Of a stretch of 8,306 bases of DNA, positions 1-5,735 are shown piece by piece. A model generated the notes under the pieces. It did no database searches. It saw nothing but the letters and a program-made list of their open reading frames with translations, and was not told where the DNA came from. The first letter of the stretch is position 1. The number at the start of each line of letters is the position of its first letter. The position numbers and the translations under genes were made by a program. The DNA comes from Treponema sp. (GTDB lineage Bacteria > Spirochaetota > Spirochaetia > Treponematales > Breznakiellaceae). Where the stretch lies: the NCBI GenBank assembly GCA_031288575.1, contig JAITRD010000265.1:1-8306 (forward strand), in the 5' to 3' direction.

Positions 1-183
1 GTCGGAATCCACCATGGCAATATCCCCGATCCCCGAACGGGCCAGGGCCTCGGCGCACCAGCTTCCCACCCCGCCCACGCCAAAAACCATTACCCGGGTC
101 CGCCCGAGGGTTTCCATGGTATCCATTCCGGTGAGGAGGGTAAGCCTTTGAAAAAGGGGGTTTACAGGCATGAATAGGATCAT
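1..183 (-). CDS. tcdA: tRNA threonylcarbamoyladenosine dehydratase (TcdA/ThiF-like), N-terminal fragment
   Basis: Only the first ~61 codons are present; the gene continues past the left edge. The fragment has a short helical lead (NPLFQRLTLLTG), then a beta strand and a nucleotide-binding loop reading VMVFGVGGVGSWCAEALARS, then GIGDIAMVDSD. This is the Rossmann/ATP-binding start of the E1-like ThiF/MoeB/HesA superfamily. The GVGGVGSW-AEALARSGIG form is typical of TcdA (CsdL), which uses ATP to cyclise t6A37 in tRNAs to ct6A. The catalytic and zinc regions are outside the window, so another ThiF-family member is possible. The ATG at 183 has a weak GGA eight bases upstream; an in-frame ATG at 171 has no ribosome binding site but would give a more usual family N-terminus. 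It lies 76 nt after the alpha-xylosidase stop. In that gap I see no clear promoter or terminator, so read-through from the upstream operon is possible. Confidence 0.8.
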   Translation of the reverse strand, partial: MILFMPVNPLFQRLTLLTGMDTMETLGRTRVMVFGVGGVGSWCAEALARSGIGDIAMVDSD

Positions 184-259
184 TGTACCGATCCCGGAGC
201 CGGAAGGGAAGGGCCAAGCCCATTGAGAAAAGGGAAGGGTTTTTGCCTGTTTGAAGGGC

Positions 260-2587
260 TTATATATCCCCCAGGGTAACCTTGACCCTTAGGGCGTCCC
301 CGGCGGCCTGGATCAGGAAACCCGTTTCCGAATCGGCCGCGGCAGCCCCTTCCGCCGAGGCCTGATGAATTCCCCGGAGGAGGATCTTCCAGGGTTTGCG
401 CCCTCCCGTTTTTTCAGCCTGAATAACATTATCCCTGCGGGTAAAATTCACTTCCGTAACATAATTTCCCTTAATATCCGGTACCGGGACTTTCAGGGAG
501 TCTCCGTCGGCCAAATCAAAAACATGGAAGGTAATTCCGTCCTCATAATCATAATCCGTTTTTTGATTATCCGCTCCCACGGGGATGACCGAACCGGATT
601 TAACCATCAAGGGGAGGCTCAGGTAGGAATGGGCTTCCGTTTTCCAGCGCCCCCCCTGGGAGACTTCGCCGTTTAAAAAGTTGGTCCACCGGCCTTCGGG
701 GAGATAGTAGGAAACCTTTCCGTCATCTGAAAAAACAGGAGCCGCCAAAAGGGAATCCCCCAGGAAATATTGCCGGTCCAAATAGGTACAGGCGGGATCG
801 TCGGGATATTCCAGCACCATGGCCCGCATAAGGGGAACCCCTTCCCGGGCGGAATGGATGCTCCAGCGGTAGAGATAGGGCATGAGGGAACATTTAAGGC
901 AAACAAAAAAACGCAGCACCCCATTGGATTCTTCATCGAAGTTCCAGGGTACCCGGTAGGATTCGTTGCCATGGAGGCGGCTGTGGGAAGAAAGGAGCCC
1001 GAAGGCAACCCAGCGCTTAAAAAGGTCCGCCGTGGCGGTTTGTTCAAACCCGCTGATGTCATGGCTCCAGAAACTGAATCCCGACAGGGTCAAGGAAAGG
1101 CCGCCCCGCAGGGTTTCCGCCATGGACTCATAACTTGCCGAGCAGTCTCCTCCCCAATGGAGGGGAAAGCGCTGGCCCCCCGCGGTGGCGGACCGGGCAA
1201 ACACCAGGGCGTCGCCTTTTCCCCGGACTTCCTCCAACAGGCCGAACACGGTTTTATTGTAAAGATGGGTGTAATAATTGTGCATTCCTTCCGGATCGGC
1301 GCCGTTATAGTAGACCCCTTCCAGGGGGATCCTTTCCCCAAAATCGGTTTTAAAGGTATCAACTCCCATATCAAGCAGGGTTTTTAATTTGCCCCGGAAC
1401 CAGGCCGCGGCGGCGGGGTTGGTGAAATCAACCAGGGCCATTCCCGCCTGCCAGCGGTCCCACTGCCATACGCTGCCGTCGGCCCTTTTCACCAGATATC
1501 CCTTTTCCATTCCCTCGTCAAAAAGCCGGGACTTCTGGGCGATATAGGGATTGATCCATACGCATATTTTAAGGCCCCTGGCCTTTAAACGTTTCAGCAT
1601 CGCCGCGGGATCCGGAAATTGCCGTTTATCCCATTCAAAATCGACCCACTGATATTCCTTCATCCAAAAACAATCAAAATGAAAAACCCCCAGGGGTATG
1701 TTCCGTTCCGCCATGCCGTCGATAAACTGGGTTACCGTCTTTTCATCATAATTGGTAGTAAAGGAGGTACTAAGCCAGAGCCCGAAGGACCACGCCGGGG
1801 GCAGGGCGGGGCGTCCGGTTAATTGGGTGTAGTTCCCCAATACCTCCTGAAGGCTGTCCCCCGCGATGAGGTAATAATCCAGGACCTCCCCGGGAACGGA
1901 AAACTGCACCGCCGTAACCACCTCGGAGGCGGCCTCAAAGGATACCCTGCCGGGATTGTTTACAAAAACCCCGTAGCCCCGGCTGGACATATAAAAGGGC
2001 ACGTTTTTGTAGGCTTGCTCGCTGCTCGTCCCGCCGTCTTCGTTCCAAATATCTACGCTTTGGCCGTTTTTTACCAGGGCCGTAAAGCGCTCCCCCAATC
2101 CGTATACGGCCTCGCCAACGGAAAGGCCCAAATACTGAACCATGTAGGCCCGGTTCCCGGGGTCCAAAAAATACCCCGAAAGCTTACCCGCCATTTCAGT
2201 AAGTTTTTTTCCCTTCCGGGTAAAGACCGCCTCAAAGGGAGCGGATTTGTTTATTTTGATCGAAAGGGAGGCGCTTGAAAAAATAAAAGCCTTTTCGGTT
2301 TCGCCTATGCTTATTTCCCCATGCCCGTCCGGGGGAAGCTCAAAAACGGGCCCCGCCGCCGCCCCTCCCTTATGATGGTAAATACGGACATGGATAATGT
2401 CCGGCAGGGGGGAAGAAAATTCCAGGGTAAGCAGGGGGGCGTTCAGCGTGTCCCCCCGGTGGGCAGCCCTTTTTACCGCGGCGTATACGGTAAGGGTTTG
2501 TCCCGAAATTTCGGAATCGGCCGGTTCCGCCGGATGGAATGCTTTAAAATTTTCTTTAATGCTCCAATACCCGTCTCTAAACTTCAT
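260..2587 (-). CDS. yicI: alpha-xylosidase, glycoside hydrolase family 31 (YicI type)
   Basis: A 775-residue cytoplasmic enzyme with no signal peptide, almost the same length as E. coli YicI (772 aa). It resembles YicI throughout and should release alpha-linked xylose from the non-reducing end of xylosides such as isoprimeverose. Residues ~1-250 form the N-terminal beta-sandwich, ~260-590 the catalytic barrel and ~590-775 the C-terminal beta domains. The nucleophile is D415 in KTDFGER and the acid/base is D481 in HWGGDC. The residues that set xylose specificity in YicI (F277, C307, F308, W345, K414) appear here as F276, C306, F307, W344 and K413, all shifted by one. This favours alpha-xylosidase over alpha-glucosidase. 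An AAGGA lies 7 nt before the ATG. The gene starts 37 nt after the Cache/PAS gene and is probably cotranscribed with it. No sugar transporter or xylose isomerase is in the window, so the substrate must be imported by proteins encoded elsewhere. Confidence 0.95.
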   Translation of the reverse strand: MKFRDGYWSIKENFKAFHPAEPADSEISGQTLTVYAAVKRAAHRGDTLNAPLLTLEFSSPLPDIIHVRIYHHKGGAAAGPVFELPPDGHGEISIGETEKAFIFSSASLSIKINKSAPFEAVFTRKGKKLTEMAGKLSGYFLDPGNRAYMVQYLGLSVGEAVYGLGERFTALVKNGQSVDIWNEDGGTSSEQAYKNVPFYMSSRGYGVFVNNPGRVSFEAASEVVTAVQFSVPGEVLDYYLIAGDSLQEVLGNYTQLTGRPALPPAWSFGLWLSTSFTTNYDEKTVTQFIDGMAERNIPLGVFHFDCFWMKEYQWVDFEWDKRQFPDPAAMLKRLKARGLKICVWINPYIAQKSRLFDEGMEKGYLVKRADGSVWQWDRWQAGMALVDFTNPAAAAWFRGKLKTLLDMGVDTFKTDFGERIPLEGVYYNGADPEGMHNYYTHLYNKTVFGLLEEVRGKGDALVFARSATAGGQRFPLHWGGDCSASYESMAETLRGGLSLTLSGFSFWSHDISGFEQTATADLFKRWVAFGLLSSHSRLHGNESYRVPWNFDEESNGVLRFFVCLKCSLMPYLYRWSIHSAREGVPLMRAMVLEYPDDPACTYLDRQYFLGDSLLAAPVFSDDGKVSYYLPEGRWTNFLNGEVSQGGRWKTEAHSYLSLPLMVKSGSVIPVGADNQKTDYDYEDGITFHVFDLADGDSLKVPVPDIKGNYVTEVNFTRRDNVIQAEKTGGRKPWKILLRGIHQASAEGAAAADSETGFLIQAAGDALRVKVTLGDI

Positions 2588-2624
2588 GGTACCATCCTTT
2601 TTTGGAACCAGTCCAAAGGGTTAA

Positions 2625-3956
2625 CTATAGAGAAAGAATTTTATCAACCAGGGCGGTAAAGGTGTTTTTTTCTTTCCGCATTTTTTCTAATTCCTTGATA
2701 ATATTCGTGTCCGAACGGAGAAGCGTAAAAAGCGCGCTGACCTCTTCTTTGCGTTTTTGCTCCTCCTCGGCGAGCTGCCGCTCCAGATTCTTTTCGTTGG
2801 TAATATCCTGGATGTTTCCCAAAATGAATAATCTCCCGTTGCCCCGGTCAAGGGGCGCAAAGGTCCATTGCAGTATCTTTTCGTTTCCGTCCTTGGGGCT
2901 AATATAAAGCAATTCCTGCATGGGATTGATGCTTTCCATTAACTTGGAACTAAAGTTCCGGTTGCTGATCAGGGATCGGTTGAAAAGCAGGACAAAATAT
3001 TCCATCAGGCCGGATAATTCTTTTTTGGATATTGAAGTCGCGATAAGATCGGTAAATTTTTTTCCCGCCAGGTTTTGTACGTCCAGCACCGTTTCCAAAT
3101 GCCGGGAATAATGGGCCTGGATGATAAAATTTTTATCCATCAGGAACAGGCCCACCTTAAGGGCGTCCTTCATGGCGTTGATAGTGTCCCGTTCTTCCTG
3201 CAATTTTTGGGAGAAATCTTCGGCGGCCTTCTTTAACGCAAGGAGCCGGGTGTTTTGTTTATTTACCCCGTTAACCATATAAAGATAGGCAATTAAGCCG
3301 AGGAGCACAAAAACCATGGAAACCGCCAATTGCCGGAATATCTGGACCCACAACTGTCCGTAGACATTTTCCGCCTTGAAATCGCATCCCGCAAACCCTA
3401 CCGATACCCCCGAGGAATTCACGATAGGCGCATAGGTGCTGATCACCCATCCCCAGGCGGAGGTATAATCAATGCTGCTGGTTTGTATGGTCTGGGTCTC
3501 CATGGTTTTGGCAGCATACTGGATGTAAACGGAGATATCCTCCTCAGCTCCCAGGGGGGAAAAGTTGTCCCCATCCTCCGGAGGCGCGCTGCCGTCAATA
3601 ATATACCGGTATATGTTTTTCAAGCCCGGTACCGGCGCCATGGTATACAAATAAAGGCATTGGGATTCTTCTTTTAAAGCAAGCATACGGAGCCGGGTTT
3701 CATCATAATAGGGATCCTCCGGGTCCAGACTCGTGCTTAAACGCTCAAAGGCATCCCCGTCGATAAGCGCCGCGGCTTCCTGGACAATCGGCACCCCCAA
3801 CTGTTCGCTGATGGCTTCGGTAATTCCCCTGAGCTGCTGCACCGTCGTAATAACGATTATCGCGTAGAGGGCGGCGACAAAAAAGACAAAAAACAAAGTA
3901 AATTGGATTTTTAACGAATGTTTTGTTTCATCGTTTTTTTGAGCGGTTTTGTCCAT
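2625..3956 (-). CDS. membrane-anchored Cache/PAS sensor protein without a recognisable output domain
   Basis: 443 residues. After a short charged N-terminus there is a membrane segment (~17-39), an extracytoplasmic region (~40-205), a second membrane segment (~206-228), a charged coiled coil (~233-262), a PAS-like domain (~263-390, starting DALKVGLFLMDKNF and ending NIQDITNEKN) and a final coiled coil (~385-430). The end of the outer region, GWVISTYAPIV then GVSVGFAGCDF, is the hallmark strand pair of a Cache (PDC) small-molecule sensor. I find no HisKA, HATPase, GGDEF, methyl-accepting or helix-turn-helix signature. The protein should bind an external ligand and pass a signal through the PAS domain, but its partner is unknown. 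Its start has a strong GGGGGAGGGA ribosome binding site 7 nt upstream. It is the first gene of a likely operon with the alpha-xylosidase, which hints at sensing of plant oligosaccharide products (inference). Its sequence is visibly more AT-rich than the kinase and LarA-like genes. Confidence 0.8.
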   Translation of the reverse strand: MDKTAQKNDETKHSLKIQFTLFFVFFVAALYAIIVITTVQQLRGITEAISEQLGVPIVQEAAALIDGDAFERLSTSLDPEDPYYDETRLRMLALKEESQCLYLYTMAPVPGLKNIYRYIIDGSAPPEDGDNFSPLGAEEDISVYIQYAAKTMETQTIQTSSIDYTSAWGWVISTYAPIVNSSGVSVGFAGCDFKAENVYGQLWVQIFRQLAVSMVFVLLGLIAYLYMVNGVNKQNTRLLALKKAAEDFSQKLQEERDTINAMKDALKVGLFLMDKNFIIQAHYSRHLETVLDVQNLAGKKFTDLIATSISKKELSGLMEYFVLLFNRSLISNRNFSSKLMESINPMQELLYISPKDGNEKILQWTFAPLDRGNGRLFILGNIQDITNEKNLERQLAEEEQKRKEEVSALFTLLRSDTNIIKELEKMRKEKNTFTALVDKILSL

Positions 3957-3970
3957 TAAAAAATCCCTCC

Positions 3971-3997
3971 CCCTTTTGTTATTTTATCACAAAAGGG
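3971..3997. repeat. inverted repeat CCCTTTTG-N11-CAAAAGGG overlapping the -10 box (candidate operator)
   Basis: A perfect 8-bp inverted repeat with an 11-nt centre. The centre (3984) lies within the -10 box of the sensor-operon promoter. One arm falls in the promoter spacer and the other at and just after the predicted start point, so most of the dyad would not be transcribed from this promoter. That favours a DNA operator for a dimeric regulator over an RNA hairpin. Read on the plus strand it also looks like a hairpin followed by AATTTTT, but no plus-strand gene ends here. No regulator gene is in the window. Confidence 0.5.
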
Positions 3998-4009
3998 AGA
4001 ATTTTTCAA
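3981..4009 (-). promoter_or_regulatory. sigma70-type extended -10 promoter of the sensor-xylosidase operon
   Basis: On the minus strand TTGAAA (4009-4004) is followed by exactly 17 nt and then TAAAAT (3986-3981). TGA lies directly before the -10 box, giving an extended -10 (TGn) element. Both hexamers match the consensus at 5 of 6 positions. Transcription would begin near 3974, about 17 nt before the start codon of the Cache/PAS gene, leaving a short leader that contains its GGGGGAGGGA ribosome binding site. The assignment is by motif only. Confidence 0.7.
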
Positions 4010-4053
4010 TTAAGGAGTAAAATATAAAATATCCGGAGAGGGCGGGATCCCGG

Positions 4054-4293
4054 TTACCCGGCCTTTTCTACCGCGCGGGCCAACTGATCCGCGCAGGAAG
4101 TTCCCCGGGTTTTACATTGAACCCCCTTTAAGCGCCTGATAAGCTCCTCCCGCTCCATCCCTTCCACCAGAATGGAAACAGCCTTTAAATTCCCGTTACA
4201 GCCGTTCTCAAAGGATACGGACCGGACCTTGTTGTCCCTAATGTCAAAAGAAATTTTTGTGGAACAGGTTCCGTCGGTTTCATATTCAAACAT
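4054..4293 (-). CDS. small TSCPD-domain protein (TIGR03905-like)
   Basis: 79 residues, a complete small protein. It matches the TSCPD family seen alone in clostridia and spirochaetes (TIGR03905 type) and also as a C-terminal domain of some B12-dependent ribonucleotide reductases. Recognisable elements are the opening YETDGTCS, the core VSFENGCNGNL, the helix VEGM..EELI..L, and the signature TSCADQLARAV near the C-terminus. The usual proline of the TSCPD signature is alanine here. Four cysteines (C10, C32, C60, C67) are spread over the protein and could form a metal site; this is inference, since the function of the stand-alone family is unknown. The start has AAGGAG 7 nt upstream. It begins 47 nt after the kinase stop on the same strand with no clear terminator between, so it may be cotranscribed with the kinase. 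Confidence 0.85.
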   Translation of the reverse strand: MFEYETDGTCSTKISFDIRDNKVRSVSFENGCNGNLKAVSILVEGMEREELIRRLKGVQCKTRGTSCADQLARAVEKAG

Positions 4294-4340
4294 GGCAACA
4301 CTCCTTAAGATTTTGTATAAACAATTTTCTCGCGGGGGGC

Positions 4341-5657
4341 CTATTTCCCGGATTTAAAAAAATCCCGGATAATCCCGATTATTCCCGGCTCCCCGAAGGC
4401 GCCGGATTTAGTAACGATCAGGGCCTTTTCGCCCGGCCCCTCCGCCCGGGCGAAAACAATGCCGGGCCGTATTTCCCCCGCAGGTATAATATACTCAAAT
4501 TTCATCGCCGCCGTAAGACCCCCCAGGGTGTCCCCGCCAAAAACCGCCAAATGCAGAGGGCCGGCGGCCCGCCGGATTTTGAGGGCTAAACGGCCCAAAG
4601 CCCGGGCAACCTTTTCATGGGCCTCCGCTTCCCGGTCCGGTTCTTCCCCTGTATCCAGGCCCATAGCCATAGGGGTTCCCAGAAGGGCCGTTCCCTCTTC
4701 CCGGAGAATGGCGGCGGAACGGCGGATAAAGGCCTCCCCCCGGGAAGAAAGGAGCCATTTTTTTCCAAGCAGTTCCTCTTCCCGGACCGGCAGGCCGGTA
4801 ATTCCCCCGGCTAAAGCGTTTTTTACCTGCCCTGCCGAAAGGGGATGGAGGCTGCCCGAGAGGATCAAAAGGGGCAAAGTCCTGTCTATTTCCGGGCACC
4901 CTCCCGGACGAATCTCCCCTGCCCTTGGGGCGGCGGGGAAGGTCCCCTCCTTCCGGGGAGCAAAAAAGGGCAATGCCTCCATAAGAGCCCCGGCAAAACC
5001 GGCGCATCCCGCGCTTCCCCGCAGGAGGTCCCTGTCCCTTAAATACCCGGCGATTTCCCCTAATTCCCCGCTGCTCAGGCAATCAAAAACCAGGATGTCC
5101 CGGGCATCCTCCCCGCCGGCTTCGCCCGCCAGGGCCTGTTCCCGCCTTTCCGCCCCCGCCGGGATCAGCCGCGCCGGAAGGGCCGATTCTTCCGCAATAA
5201 TATCGGGAATAAAACTGTGCCCTATAGGATTTAACCTGTCCGCCGCCATTTCGGTTTGGGCTATTGGTATTCCCCGGAGTAGTTGTACCCCCTCCCGGGT
5301 TGTCCTTTCCAAAAGGGGATAGGCGGGAATAAAGGGAAGGCGCCGGATGTTCCCGCCCTCCATAAGGGCTTCCAATTCGGCGCCTATATGCCCCCGGAGG
5401 GTAGAATCGGTTTTTTTATAAAAATAGGGGATATGCCGGTACCGGCGGGCCAGGCCGCGGACAATCCGCCGGGCCTCGCCGGCGGAACGGTGCCGGGTAT
5501 TGGCATTGATCACCAGAACCTCCGTGTCCCCCTGTTCCGGAATAATCCCCCGGGCCGGCTTCAGGCATACCCGGGCAGGGATGCCCCCCCGGGTAAACTG
5601 CACCCCCGTATCCAGGGCGCCGGTCAAATCATCCGCCAGGACAAGCAGCGTAAACAT
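4341..5657 (-). CDS. four-carbon acid sugar kinase (DUF1537 family; D-threonate/D-erythronate kinase type)
   Basis: 438 residues, normal for the family. The N-terminal acid-sugar-binding domain (~1-235) opens with LLVLADDLTGALDTGVQF, with the acidic pair D9/D10, and has YKKTDSTLRGHIGAE at ~80-94 and an IPAYP loop at ~110-114. The C-terminal nucleotide-binding domain (~260-435) has SGSLHPLSAGQV at ~267-278, the glycine-rich GGDTLGG at 374-380 and TKSGAFGEPG at 416-425. Characterised relatives (DtnK, DenK) phosphorylate the C4 hydroxyl of D-threonate or D-erythronate using ATP. OtnK relatives act on 3-oxo-tetronates, so sequence alone does not fix the substrate. The gene faces the LarA-like/PdxA2 pair, and PdxA2 is the known next enzyme after DtnK or DenK, which supports tetronate as substrate. 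The start at 5657 gives the standard family N-terminus but has no Shine-Dalgarno sequence; see the leaderless promoter entry. Confidence 0.92.
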   Translation of the reverse strand: MFTLLVLADDLTGALDTGVQFTRGGIPARVCLKPARGIIPEQGDTEVLVINANTRHRSAGEARRIVRGLARRYRHIPYFYKKTDSTLRGHIGAELEALMEGGNIRRLPFIPAYPLLERTTREGVQLLRGIPIAQTEMAADRLNPIGHSFIPDIIAEESALPARLIPAGAERREQALAGEAGGEDARDILVFDCLSSGELGEIAGYLRDRDLLRGSAGCAGFAGALMEALPFFAPRKEGTFPAAPRAGEIRPGGCPEIDRTLPLLILSGSLHPLSAGQVKNALAGGITGLPVREEELLGKKWLLSSRGEAFIRRSAAILREEGTALLGTPMAMGLDTGEEPDREAEAHEKVARALGRLALKIRRAAGPLHLAVFGGDTLGGLTAAMKFEYIIPAGEIRPGIVFARAEGPGEKALIVTKSGAFGEPGIIGIIRDFFKSGK

Positions 5658-5661
5658 AGGG

Positions 5662-5677
5662 GGTATTATTGCATACC
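5662..5677. repeat. short inverted repeat GGTAT-N6-ATACC over both divergent promoters
   Basis: A 5-bp perfect dyad centred between 5669 and 5670. It covers the -10 box of the kinase promoter and the candidate -35 of the opposing promoter. A dimeric regulator binding here could control both arms of the acid-sugar module at once. The arms are short, so chance is a real alternative. Confidence 0.3.
5665..5675 (-). promoter_or_regulatory. extended -10 promoter for a leaderless kinase mRNA
   Basis: On the minus strand TATGC (5675-5671) directly precedes AATAAT (5670-5665), matching the extended -10 form TRTGn plus five of six -10 bases. Only 7 nt separate the -10 box from the kinase ATG (5657), so transcription would start at or next to the A of the start codon. 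This fits the absence of a Shine-Dalgarno sequence in front of that ATG. A good -35 box at 17 nt is not seen, as is common for extended -10 promoters; TTGATA lies closer, at 13 nt. Confidence 0.5.
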
Positions 5678-5698
5678 GCCTCTTATCAATGCTATCCT
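5669..5698 (+). promoter_or_regulatory. candidate promoter of the LarA-like/PdxA2 operon
   Basis: TTGCAT (5669-5674) is separated by 18 nt from TATCCT (5693-5698), and the -10 box is preceded by TGC, an extended -10 element. The predicted start near 5705 leaves a leader of about 30 nt with AAGGA before the ATG at 5736. The hexamers are weak (3/6 and 4/6), so this is tentative. Its -35 overlaps the -10 of the opposing kinase promoter, so the two polymerases would compete. Confidence 0.35.
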
Positions 5699-5735
5699 TT
5701 TAAAATTGAATTTTGATTTGAAGGACAGGCGGAAT

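Noticed and set aside
184..259. Gap between the alpha-xylosidase stop and the TcdA start, checked for terminator or promoter
   Set aside because: Only a 6-bp AAGCCC/GGGCTT pairing with a very long loop is visible; no T run and no good promoter hexamers.
2585..2595. Three-codon reading frame ATG GTA CCA TGA (minus strand) whose stop overlaps the alpha-xylosidase start, within an ATGGTACCAT palindrome
   Set aside because: The upstream AAGG abuts its ATG with no spacing for ribosome binding, while AAGGA is well spaced for the real start; probably chance.
4041..4063. GGCGGG/CCCGGCC inverted repeat overlapping the stop of the TSCPD gene, considered as a minus-strand terminator
   Set aside because: The stem has a bulge, overlaps the coding end, and the following T-rich stretch on the minus strand starts about 10 nt away and is broken by A residues; not a convincing terminator.
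4459..5322. Plus-strand open frame of 287 codons antisense to the kinase
   Set aside because: Low-complexity Arg/Pro/Ser-rich translation expected from the mirror of GC-rich codons; the minus-strand kinase has clear family motifs.
5283..5735. Upstream in-frame extension of the LarA-like gene to 577 residues
   Set aside because: The extension is antisense to the start of the kinase gene, has no family similarity, and the LarA-like homology and a ribosome binding site start at 5736.
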